Shown: positions 56,586 through 64,000 of the stretch, one piece after another
How the letters are laid out: each line of letters opens with the position of its first letter
Numbering within the stretch: the stretch's first letter is position 1
NCBI GenBank assembly: GCA_017534745.1
Contig: JAFXVX010000003.1
Location: forward strand, 62,001 to 126,000
DNA length: 64,000 nucleotides
Direction: 5' to 3'
Source of the DNA: Bacteroidales bacterium
GTDB taxonomy: Bacteria; Bacteroidota; Bacteroidia; Bacteroidales; UBA932
Program-made: the position numbers and the translations under genes
Notes under the pieces: model-generated
Told to the model about the DNA's origin: nothing
The model's database searches: none
Seen by the model: the letters and a program-made list of their open reading frames with translations, nothing else

Positions 56586-58304
56586 TTACGGGACCTGGAT
56601 CAGAGGGGCGTGGGGGTCGGAGGCGACGGAGCGCTTCCAGTGGTCGGTGTAGCCCGGCCAGCCGATTTTGGCAGGCATGCGGTCGGAGTGCTCGCTCGTG
56701 ATGAAGGAGCCGTCGGGGTTCTGGTCCTTGACGTTGCCGTCGATGTATTTGACAAGGAGGAGCTCCTCGAGCTTCACCCACTCGCCGAACTGCTTCTGGG
56801 CGGTCTCCACCGTGTATTTGGTGAGGTAACGGCCGATTTTGCGGATGGCGCGGGAGTGGTTGCGGTAGCGGGAGAGCATCGCGACGGCGGTGCTGTCCGC
56901 CTGCCTCGTGGCGTGGAAAATCTGCTCGTTCTCAAAGGCGTTGATGGCTTCAACGACGGTCGGGGCCATGATGTTGTAGGCTTTGTAGCAGGCGTTTGAG
57001 ATACGGTTGTTGATCCAGAACGAGGCTGTCGGGGAGTAGTGGAGGATGTCGCCATTGCCCTCGCGGAAGCACTCGGGAACCTCGTTCGAGGCGGTGTAGA
57101 TCGGGGTGATGTACGAGGTCGCCGCATCGTCGGTGCCGAACCAGAAGATGCCGCCGATCTCTTCCGGCAGCCAGCCGCGGGCTTCGGCGACAAACCAGAA
57201 GCCGGTCTGCTGGGTCGCGATGGCCCTTTCGTTGAGGTAGGTCTTGCCGTCGATCTCCCACTCCATGGGCCTCCAGCGGTAAGGGAGGGCGTTCCCGCCG
57301 GCGCCGATATCGGCGGTCATATCCATCGGCGTACCCTCATAGTGGTCCCTCATCACGTCGGCAACCTGCTTGACCGTGACCTTTTCGGCGGGGAAGACGA
57401 AGAGAGGGAAGGGATTCGCCATATCGTAGCCCATAGCGTACTGGAGGTAATCGGAAGCGGGGCGGGTCACCATTTCGCCGTTCTCGTCGAGAAAGCGGAA
57501 CTCCCCTCCGGTGAGGATGTTGAAGGCGCTCCAGGCCCTGGCGTCGCAGCCCCTCACCGTACCGAAGTCGGCCGGGCAGTAGGCGTCGCGGAAACTGAAC
57601 TCCTCATCGGCGCCGCTGAACCAGCCCTTGTCGCGGGCGAGCGAGATGACGTCTGGGGCGTAGAGGCAGTTCTCCGGGTCGTTCAGAGGGAAACGGCCGA
57701 TGCGGGCCTGGTTGGCGTGGGCACAGATGGCCCCGTCCGGGAGCCTCATCGCGACATAGACGATGCCCTTGCCGGCGTCGCCGCGGCCGATGAGATCCAT
57801 CACCCAGGCCTCCTCGCGGTCGGCGATGGAGAAGGTCTCTCCCTCTGAGCAGTAGCCGTAAGCGTCTGCGAGAGAGACGATTGTCTCAATCGCTTCGCGG
57901 GCGGTGCGGGCGCGCTGGAGGGTTATGTATATAAGTGAGCCGTAGTCTATGAGTCCGTCTTCCTGCATGAGCTCCTCACGGCCTCCGTAGGTCGTCTCGC
58001 CGATGATGAGCTGGTGCTCATTCATGTTGCCGACGGTCTTCCAGGTCTGCGACGGCTGGGGAATCTCGGTCAGGTGGCGCCCGGTGTCCCATTCATCGAC
58101 GGAAAGCATGGCGCCGGCCTTCCAGCGTGCGGCCTTATGGAAATACAGCTCGCCGAAGAGCATGTGCGAATCGGCTGCGTAGGATACGAGAACTGAACCG
58201 TTGGCGCTGGCGCCTTTGGAGATAATGACATTGGTACAGGCGTCCGAGGGGACTGCCGCGAGTGCCGCAGCGAGGCACGCTGCAATAAATATTAGCTTCT
58301 TCAT
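56586..58304 (-). CDS. C69-family dipeptidase (PepD-like), exported
   Basis: 572 residues from the ATG at 58304 (signal peptide KKLIFIAACLAAALAAVPSDA). Signal cleavage would expose the N-terminal nucleophile Cys of CTNVIISKGASANGS, the Ntn-hydrolase mechanism of this family. Other conserved parts are NEHQLIIGETTYGGR and REEAWVMDLIGRGDAGKG. It cleaves dipeptides. A TATCTTTG box on the minus strand (58309-58316) lies 5 bases upstream of the ATG. Confidence 0.93.
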   Translation of the reverse strand: MKKLIFIAACLAAALAAVPSDACTNVIISKGASANGSVLVSYAADSHMLFGELYFHKAARWKAGAMLSVDEWDTGRHLTEIPQPSQTWKTVGNMNEHQLIIGETTYGGREELMQEDGLIDYGSLIYITLQRARTAREAIETIVSLADAYGYCSEGETFSIADREEAWVMDLIGRGDAGKGIVYVAMRLPDGAICAHANQARIGRFPLNDPENCLYAPDVISLARDKGWFSGADEEFSFRDAYCPADFGTVRGCDARAWSAFNILTGGEFRFLDENGEMVTRPASDYLQYAMGYDMANPFPLFVFPAEKVTVKQVADVMRDHYEGTPMDMTADIGAGGNALPYRWRPMEWEIDGKTYLNERAIATQQTGFWFVAEARGWLPEEIGGIFWFGTDDAATSYITPIYTASNEVPECFREGNGDILHYSPTASFWINNRISNACYKAYNIMAPTVVEAINAFENEQIFHATRQADSTAVAMLSRYRNHSRAIRKIGRYLTKYTVETAQKQFGEWVKLEELLLVKYIDGNVKDQNPDGSFITSEHSDRMPAKIGWPGYTDHWKRSVASDPHAPLIQVP

Positions 58305-58308
58305 ATTA

Positions 58309-58337
58309 CAAAGATACCCAAAAAATTTGTACTTTTG
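58309..58337. promoter_or_regulatory. Divergent -7 boxes of the C69 peptidase and the small exported protein
   Basis: TATCTTTG on the minus strand (58309-58316) and TACTTTTG on the plus strand (58330-58337), 13 bases apart, so polymerase could occupy only one at a time. No -33 TTTG on either side. Confidence 0.5.
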
Positions 58338-58370
58338 CGAGATAGGCATTTGTGCCGGTCAGACAGCACT

Positions 58371-58844
58371 ATGAAAAGAATAATAGCAGCGGCCGTTTCA
58401 CTCCTTGTCCTGATCCCTTCGCTGAGGGCTCAGGAGGATAAAGTCCCCACGACCCCGGAGGAGAAGGAGAAAAAACTGGTCGAGTACATAGAAAAGGAAG
58501 TGGAGAGGCTTTCCGCCTCCCTCGAAATGGAGTACTGGCAGGAGTTCTACGCCGATTCCACAATGAGCCACAACCTCCACGCTATGCAGGACGAGCTGGA
58601 GAATCTCCAGAAGGCCGCCGTGCAGAATCCGGACATGTACATCGCCGTCCACGACAAGTGGGACGAGAAGACCTACGAGGCCTTCCACGGCTTCCTCACC
58701 CCGGTGCAGTGGGACAAATACCTCAAGCAGGGCGCCCTCAGGGCCAAACTGGCCCGCGACAAGCGCGCCGGCATTGAGCCGGAGAAGCCCGCCAAGGGCA
58801 AGGCCAAGAAGGCCCCCAAACAGAAAAAGTCAAAAAAGAAATAA
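58371..58844 (+). CDS. Small exported protein with Lys-rich tail, unknown function
   Basis: 157 residues from the ATG at 58371. Signal peptide KRIIAAAVSLLVLIPSLRAQ, a helical acidic region (about 25-110), and a C-terminal Lys/Ala tail (KGKAKKAPKQKKSKKK). The tail is similar in kind to that of the S46 peptidase at 46960. It precedes pheS by 11 bases, so the two may be cotranscribed. I do not recognise a family. Confidence 0.6.
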   Translation: MKRIIAAAVSLLVLIPSLRAQEDKVPTTPEEKEKKLVEYIEKEVERLSASLEMEYWQEFYADSTMSHNLHAMQDELENLQKAAVQNPDMYIAVHDKWDEKTYEAFHGFLTPVQWDKYLKQGALRAKLARDKRAGIEPEKPAKGKAKKAPKQKKSKKK

Positions 58845-58855
58845 TAGTTACGCGA

Positions 58856-59890
58856 ATGAAAGAAGCGATAGAACAAGTGCTGGCGGAGCTTTCCGCGCTG
58901 AAGGCGAAGACTGCCGCGGAAGCGGAAGAAGCCAGGGTTAAATTTCTCGGCAAGAACGGTAAGGTCACGAAACTCTTCGACGAGTTCCGGACAGTGGCTC
59001 CCGAGATGAAGCGGGAGTTCGGCCAGAAACTCAACGAGCTCAAGAAGACCGCCACGGCGAAAATCGAGGCCCTCAAGGCCGAAGCGGGCTCAGAGGGAGC
59101 GCAGGAGGCTTCCGGCGCCGACCTCTCGATGCCCGGCGACCGCCTTCCTCTCGGCTCGCGCCACCCTGTGTCCATTGTTCGCCAGCAGATTGTCGATATA
59201 TTCCGCAAATTCGGCTACGATGTGGCGGAAGGGCCTGAGGTCGAAGACGATTTCCACGTCTTCGAGGCCCTCAACTTCCCCCCGAATCACCCCGCCCGCG
59301 ACATGCAGGACACATTCTTCGTGTCCGCCGGCCACGAGAACCCGCTTCTCCTCCGCACCCACACCTCCTCGATCCAGGTACGTACCATGCTTGCGCAGAA
59401 GCCCCCGATCAGGGTCATCTGCCCTGGCCGCGTCTTCCGCAACGAGGCCATTTCGGCCCGTGCGCACTGCATTTTCCACCAGGTGGAGGGCCTCTACATC
59501 GACAAGGGCGTGACTTTCGCCGACCTCAAGCAGGCCATCCTGCTTTTCGCCCGCGAGATGTTCGGCGCCGACGCCGAGATCCGCATGAGGCCGTCGTATT
59601 TCCCGTTCACGGAGCCGTCCTCGGAGGTTGACGTCAGCTGCAACATCTGCCACGGCAAGGGCTGCAACATCTGCAAGGGCACCGGCTGGCTCGAGATCCT
59701 CGGCTGCGGCATGGTGGATCCCAACGTCCTCAAGGCCTGCGGTATAGATCCGGAAGTCTATAGCGGTTTCGCCTTCGGCATGGGCATCGAGCGCATCGCC
59801 ATGCTCAAGTGGCAGGTCAACGACCTCCGCCACTACTTCGAGAACGACATCCGTTTCCTCAGGGAGTTCGAGACGGCGGTGGAGGTGTAA
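58856..59890 (+). CDS. pheS: Phenylalanyl-tRNA synthetase alpha subunit
   Basis: 344 residues. The N-terminal coiled-coil arm (1-95) binds tRNA; class II motif 2 is VCPGRVFRNE-like (ICPGRVFRNEAISA) and motif 3 is GFAFGMGIERIAMLK. The region VSCNICHGKGCNICKGTGW contains a Cys cluster seen in many bacterial PheS. It pairs with PheT, which is not in the window. It is followed by a 1008-residue exported protein 4 bases later. Confidence 0.96.
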   Translation: MKEAIEQVLAELSALKAKTAAEAEEARVKFLGKNGKVTKLFDEFRTVAPEMKREFGQKLNELKKTATAKIEALKAEAGSEGAQEASGADLSMPGDRLPLGSRHPVSIVRQQIVDIFRKFGYDVAEGPEVEDDFHVFEALNFPPNHPARDMQDTFFVSAGHENPLLLRTHTSSIQVRTMLAQKPPIRVICPGRVFRNEAISARAHCIFHQVEGLYIDKGVTFADLKQAILLFAREMFGADAEIRMRPSYFPFTEPSSEVDVSCNICHGKGCNICKGTGWLEILGCGMVDPNVLKACGIDPEVYSGFAFGMGIERIAMLKWQVNDLRHYFENDIRFLREFETAVEV

Positions 59891-59894
59891 CATC

Positions 59895-62800
59895 ATGCGC
59901 GCAGGGAGGCTTATACTGTCCGCAGCGGCACTCCTTGCGTGGTGTCTTCCTTCGCAGGCCCAGTTCCTGACAGACGGCGACGACCCCGGCTCCCTGAAGT
60001 GGGACCAGAAGGTCTCGGCGAATTACCGTTTGATATGTCCGCGCGCGGTGGGCGACAGCCTGCCGTCGCTTTATTCCGGCCTTCTCGAGAAATACCGCCC
60101 CGTGGTTGCAAAATCCATAGGGATGACGCCGTGCTCACTCCAGTGGGGGCGGCTTCCGGTGATTCTTCATCCATATAATATATATTCAAACGGACTCGTC
60201 TCGTGGGCGCCGAAGCGGATGGCGCTCTATCCGGTCCAGGACCCGGTGCCGGACAGCGCATTACCCGGCCCGGTCGAGCTCGCCATCCACGAGTCGCGCC
60301 ACGCAGCCCAGATGCAGTTCCCCTACCGGGGAGCCTTTAAGTGGCTCAACTACGTGCTCGGCGAGATGTGGACAGGCGCCGCAGCCGGCATATACCCGGA
60401 CCAGGCGCTCCTGGAGGGGGATGCCGTGGTAGCGGAGACGGCGCTGACCGCCGGCGGCCGCGGCCGCTCCGCAGCCTTCCTCGAATACTACCGTTTCGCC
60501 CTCGCCCATAACGACTACCGCAACTATTGGCGCTGGCGCTTCGGCTCGTTCCGCCACTACACACCCGACCATTACGCTGCCGGCTATCTCATCGTCGGCG
60601 GCACGAGGGGCTATTACGACGACCCGCTGTTTACCAAGCGCTACTTTGACAATGTGGTCCGCCATCCGGTCTATGTCGGTAATTTCCAGCGCACTGTGAA
60701 GCAGGCTTCCGGCATGAAGCTGAAGCCGACATTCCGGAGCATACTCGACAGCCTCACCGTCGAGTGGGCCGCGGACTACGCCGCCCGTGAGCCCTTCGAC
60801 CCGATGGAGCAGATCACCCCGGACAGCAGGTTCTACACTTCCTACTACTGCTTCATGTCCGTCGGGGACGACCTCTGGTCGGTCCGCAGCGGCAAGGATA
60901 AAGCCGCCTCGCTCGTGAAGATCGACTCTCTCGGCAAGGTGCGCCGGAAAGGCCAGTTCTCCTCATCAGTAGGTATCCTGACCTACGAGAAAAACCTCGA
61001 CAGGCTATATTGGCGGGAAGCGGTTAGTGACCCCCGCTGGGGCCTCGCCGGCAAATCGATAATCAGATATATCGACCTGAAGAACGGCCGCCGCCACGAT
61101 CTCACTAAGAAAAGCCGTTTCTTCAACCCGGTTCCGACGCCGGACGGGCAGCAGATTTACACGGTTGAGACCGCACCGGACGGCGGGTCCGCCGTAGTCT
61201 GCATCTCCGCTTCCGACGGGAGCGAGATCAGCCGTATCCCTTCGCCGGAGGGCGTGAGCTTTACCGAGATGACCCTTCTCGGCGGTAAGGATATCTATGC
61301 GCTTGGCCTCGCAGACGGCGGATGCGGGATATGGCGCTACGAAGGCGGGCGGTGGCAGGAAGCCATAGCGCCTGTCGCCGCGAGGATATTCTTCCTCTGG
61401 AACGACGGCGAGCGCCTTCTTTTCAACTCCGACCTCGGCGGGGTTGACGAGCTCTATGCCTTCTATCCTTCCGGCAGGGCCGAGAGGCTGACTTCCACGC
61501 CGTTCGGCTCGAACGGCCACATTCTTCAGGGCGATGACTTCGTCTATTCGGCCCTCTCCGAGAGCGGACGGATGATTTTCCGAACGCCGAAATCTGCCCT
61601 GCGGCCCGTCGAAGTTGACTTCACGAAGCCTCACACTTACGGCCTCGCCGACCGCCTGTCGGCGCAGGAGGCGGTCCTCCCCGAGGAGGCTCCTGACAGC
61701 AGTGCCGTCGTGACAAAGCGTTACCGCAAGTTCCCCCATTTGCTGAAGCCGCACTCCTGGGCCCCCTTCTGGTTCAACCTCGACAGGATCAGGTCGATGA
61801 GTATGGATTTCAGCTACGAGACAGCTTCGCTCGGGGCGACCGTCTTGTTCCAGAACGACCTCGGCACCATGACCGGGCAGGTGGGCTATTCCGCCCACAA
61901 GGATCCGTATTCGCAGTACACCGGGCGGAGCTGGAAGCACTCCGGCCACGCGAAATTCACCTACACCGGCCTCTATCCGGTCATCGAAGCGTCGATTGAT
62001 TTCAACGACCGCAACGCCGTGCAGCAGAATCTCAAACGTGTCACATCGGGCAATTATTACTTGTACTCGCGCCCCGTCAAGGTTCTCGGCATTCCGCTGG
62101 TCTCAGGCAATGTCTCAGTCTATCTGCCGCTTTCCTTCTCGAAGGGCGGCGTGCTTGCCGGCTTTGTCCCACAGGTCAAATACACGATCTCCAACGACAG
62201 AATCAGCACCGTAGAGGTTCGGACGAGCCGGAATGAGACCCTCTCTGGGATGTCCCACGAGGAGTTCCTCGGTGCGACGGACGGCTCGCTGCCTCTCTAC
62301 CAGAGGCTTACGGCGTCGGTCCGCGGCTATGCCATGCTGCCGCGGGCGGAGAGCCAGACCTACCCTCGCCTCGGAATAGGCGCGGAGGCGGGCTTCGGCT
62401 TCAGGCCGGGCGCTACAGGCATTTTCGAGCCCAATCTTTACGGGTACGTCTATGGATACCTGCCGGGCATCACGACGCGGCAGGGCCTGAAACTTTCGGC
62501 GCTCGTCCAGCAGCACCTCGGCAGCGCCATGTTCCCCGAAAATTACATTTCGACGGCGCCTCGAGGCTACTCCTTCGGCAGCATTTCCGGCCTTCTCACC
62601 CATGCACCGACCCAGCTCCGGGTGAGCGCCGATTATGCCATCCCGATCTATGTGGGCGACATCTCCTGTTTCTCCCCCGTGCTCTATATCAAGAATTTCC
62701 TCCTTGTGCCGCACTGCGACGCGCTGTTCTTTAAAGGCGGAAATCTTGTCAGCGCCGGTGTGGATATCACGGCGGAGCTCGCCAATATCCTGTTCCTCCC

Positions 62801-62921
62801 CTTCGGCTGCTCCATCGGTGCGCGCATCGATGTCAACGCCGGCAGCGCATTCGACGTCCTCAAGAGAGCCGGCCTTGCAAAAAGGGTGACGGCGGAGCTC
62901 ATTTTTAGTGTAGATATTTAA
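59895..62921 (+). CDS. Putative outer-membrane metallopeptidase with beta-propeller-like region
   Basis: 1008 residues. Signal peptide AGRLILSAAALLAWCLPSQA. A zinc-peptidase motif HESRH lies at 132-136 and the third ligand is plausibly Glu174 in LLEGDAVVAET, the WLxEGxAxxxE pattern of gluzincins. Residues about 300-590 contain repeated beta strands resembling a TolB-like propeller (TPDGQQIYTVETAPDGGSAV, FNSDLGGVDELYAFYPSG). From about 640 the sequence is barrel-like, with aromatic strands, ending AELIFSVDI. It may be a surface peptidase anchored by a barrel. Confidence 0.7.
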   Translation: MRAGRLILSAAALLAWCLPSQAQFLTDGDDPGSLKWDQKVSANYRLICPRAVGDSLPSLYSGLLEKYRPVVAKSIGMTPCSLQWGRLPVILHPYNIYSNGLVSWAPKRMALYPVQDPVPDSALPGPVELAIHESRHAAQMQFPYRGAFKWLNYVLGEMWTGAAAGIYPDQALLEGDAVVAETALTAGGRGRSAAFLEYYRFALAHNDYRNYWRWRFGSFRHYTPDHYAAGYLIVGGTRGYYDDPLFTKRYFDNVVRHPVYVGNFQRTVKQASGMKLKPTFRSILDSLTVEWAADYAAREPFDPMEQITPDSRFYTSYYCFMSVGDDLWSVRSGKDKAASLVKIDSLGKVRRKGQFSSSVGILTYEKNLDRLYWREAVSDPRWGLAGKSIIRYIDLKNGRRHDLTKKSRFFNPVPTPDGQQIYTVETAPDGGSAVVCISASDGSEISRIPSPEGVSFTEMTLLGGKDIYALGLADGGCGIWRYEGGRWQEAIAPVAARIFFLWNDGERLLFNSDLGGVDELYAFYPSGRAERLTSTPFGSNGHILQGDDFVYSALSESGRMIFRTPKSALRPVEVDFTKPHTYGLADRLSAQEAVLPEEAPDSSAVVTKRYRKFPHLLKPHSWAPFWFNLDRIRSMSMDFSYETASLGATVLFQNDLGTMTGQVGYSAHKDPYSQYTGRSWKHSGHAKFTYTGLYPVIEASIDFNDRNAVQQNLKRVTSGNYYLYSRPVKVLGIPLVSGNVSVYLPLSFSKGGVLAGFVPQVKYTISNDRISTVEVRTSRNETLSGMSHEEFLGATDGSLPLYQRLTASVRGYAMLPRAESQTYPRLGIGAEAGFGFRPGATGIFEPNLYGYVYGYLPGITTRQGLKLSALVQQHLGSAMFPENYISTAPRGYSFGSISGLLTHAPTQLRVSADYAIPIYVGDISCFSPVLYIKNFLLVPHCDALFFKGGNLVSAGVDITAELANILFLPFGCSIGARIDVNAGSAFDVLKRAGLAKRVTAELIFSVDI

Positions 62922-62934
62922 TATATTTGTATCC

Positions 62935-63873
62935 GTGCGACGACTGTTGTGGATAATACCGGCGATGATGCTCCTTGCCTGCTGTGCAGGCAGGCAGGGC
63001 GGGGGTGAGCGCGCCACCAGGGCCTTCCCGCAGGTGAGGGTGCCCGATGCCGTTTCCGAAGAGGAAAGGCCGGAATACGCCGCCGTCCACTACTGGGATC
63101 CCTTTATTAAGGATTCGGACGGATTCATTACGGACACGCTTACAGTTGGCGGTGTGCCGATGGCCGATATGGAAAAGGCCGCCGGGACCTACGCTAGCCT
63201 CATCAGGATTGTGCCTCCGCCGGTCGCGTCGGACGCGCTCTGCCGGCTTGCCGCCGCACTCGACGAAAAAGGCGACACCGCCCTTTTCAAGGGGGTCGCC
63301 TCGATAATCGAAAAATACCTCTACGACCCCCAGAGTCCCGTCCGCAACGAGGACGCTTTCGGTGCCTTCTGCAAGGCGGCCTCCGGAAGCTTACTTCTTA
63401 CGGAGGCGGAGCGGGAAGTCTATGCGAAGAAGGCATCGCTCGCGGCACTTGCCGCGGTGGGCACAGTAGCTCCGGATTTCGAGTTCATCGACATTAAGGG
63501 ACGCCGCAGGACGCTCCACGGCGTCCGCGCCGACTGGACAGTGCTCATTTTCGGCAACCCGGACTGCGAGGCGTGCAAGACAATAGTCGAAATGATAGGG
63601 GAGAATGAAGCCCTTTCTGCAAGTGTAAAGAGCGGTTCGATATCGATAGTCGATATTTATGTCGATGATGACATCGCGGCATGGATGGCCGCTTCCGGGG
63701 ATTTCCCGAAGGACTGGATTCTCGGTTATGACCCCGTCCAGGCCATCCGTTCGGACACCATCTACCACCTCCGCGCCATCCCTTCGATCTACCTCCTCGA
63801 CCATGATAAAAACATCTTGCTGAAAGACGCCCCGGAAGAGGTACTGCTTGAATATTTAAGTTCAATAATATGA
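62935..63873 (+). CDS. Thioredoxin-like lipoprotein (DUF5106-type)
   Basis: 312 residues from a GTG at 62935. The lipobox MMLLACCAG (Cys16) marks it as exported. The N-terminal half is helical (about 30-165); the C-terminal half is thioredoxin-like: APDFEFIDIKGRRRTLHG, LIFGNPDCEACKTIVEM with a CEAC pair, and AIPSIYLLD carrying the cis-Pro. It may be a thiol oxidoreductase of the TlpA/ResA kind. It overlaps galM (ATGA). Confidence 0.78.
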   Translation: MRRLLWIIPAMMLLACCAGRQGGGERATRAFPQVRVPDAVSEEERPEYAAVHYWDPFIKDSDGFITDTLTVGGVPMADMEKAAGTYASLIRIVPPPVASDALCRLAAALDEKGDTALFKGVASIIEKYLYDPQSPVRNEDAFGAFCKAASGSLLLTEAEREVYAKKASLAALAAVGTVAPDFEFIDIKGRRRTLHGVRADWTVLIFGNPDCEACKTIVEMIGENEALSASVKSGSISIVDIYVDDDIAAWMAASGDFPKDWILGYDPVQAIRSDTIYHLRAIPSIYLLDHDKNILLKDAPEEVLLEYLSSII

Positions 63874-64000
63874 TTGAGAAAAAATTATGGGGCAAAAGTC
63901 CCAAGGGTGAGGAGATTTTCCTCTACACGCTGACAAACGCTTCCGGCGCTTCCGTGAAGCTTTCATCCGTGGGTGCTGGCATAGTGTCCATTAATGTGCC
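63870..64000 (+). CDS. galM: Galactose mutarotase, 5' part (continues beyond window)
   Basis: Starts at the ATG at 63870, overlapping the previous stop as ATGA, and is open to the end of the window (43 residues). The translated start, with EEIFLYTLTNASGASVKLSS and VGAGIVSINV, matches the opening beta strands of aldose 1-epimerase. It would supply alpha-galactose to galactokinase, which lies 54 kb away at 8446. Only the N-terminus is seen, so catalytic residues cannot be checked. Confidence 0.75.
   Translation, partial: MIEKKLWGKSPKGEEIFLYTLTNASGASVKLSSVGAGIVSINV

Overview
The window reads as one contiguous piece of a GC-rich Bacteroidales-type chromosome, probably an uncultured gut or rumen lineage. 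The phylum call rests on several things: many start sites lie just downstream of TAnnTTTG -7 boxes, some with a TTG/TTTG -33 element about 19 bp upstream; Shine-Dalgarno sequences are nearly absent; there are S46 (DPP7-type) and C69 peptidases, a DUF4270 lipoprotein, an ftsX-DUF3098-uppP cluster, an EF-G2-type elongation factor paralogue, and the ATP synthase order atpD-C-B-E-F-H-A-G. The species cannot be fixed from sequence alone. Coding density is very high. No rRNA, tRNA, CRISPR array, prophage or insertion sequence was recognised. No gene-free stretch exceeds 300 bp; the largest are 48010-48206 (a nested palindrome) and 53086-53278 (a divergent regulatory region).

Layout. 1-5886: envelope biogenesis (end of an outer-membrane barrel gene, a TPR protein, lptC, ppiD) followed by ychF. 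5908-11849: an organophosphate-type transporter, an endonuclease/exonuclease/phosphatase gene that reads in frame into galactokinase, a CpXC protein, and a YeiH-family membrane protein. 11909-17460: aspS, an aminotransferase, dapA, an M20 deacylase (dapE candidate) and dapB. 17464-22301 (minus): dacA, mutS2, yraN and manC. 22344-26203: thrA-like aspartate kinase/homoserine dehydrogenase, asd and dapD, so most of the succinylase route to diaminopimelate and lysine sits in two nearby blocks. 26387-30259: a short ribosomal-protein operon, rplC to rpsC only. 30316-33000 (minus): ftsX, DUF3098, uppP, lpxH. 33089-35736: a GT5-like half protein and a DUF4270 lipoprotein. 35851-42708 (minus): the complete F-type ATP synthase operon. 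42744-48009: a lipoprotein serpin, a nitroreductase lipoprotein, an S46 dipeptidyl-peptidase and mrp. 48207-53085 (minus): an XRE regulator, rnhB, an outer-membrane protein, an M3 peptidase and rsmA. 53279-58304: a small HTH-like protein, an EF-G2 paralogue, a VapBC-like toxin-antitoxin pair and a C69 dipeptidase. 58371-64000: a small exported protein, pheS, a 1008-residue putative outer-membrane metallopeptidase, a thioredoxin-like lipoprotein and the start of galM.

The most unusual signal is a family of about 74-bp palindromic elements. Arms begin TGTCAT(A/G)CCGAG and end ATCTCC. Copies are inserted in frame inside four otherwise ordinary protein genes: the endonuclease, the M20 deacylase, ATP synthase gamma and ATP synthase a. 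Half copies lie at the dapD stop codon and in the atpE-atpB gap. The copies are open in both orientations, add roughly 25-40 residues to each host protein, and in atpG have expanded into 24-bp (8-codon) tandem units. They resemble in principle the protein-coding palindromic elements of Rickettsia. Other points of interest are a second, unrelated nested palindrome at 48045-48196, a sigma-54-like promoter placed just before a terminator hairpin at 35744-35839, the galactokinase read-through fusion, a split S10 ribosomal operon, an EF-G paralogue without the catalytic switch II histidine, and a homoserine dehydrogenase domain with Arg in place of a catalytic Lys.
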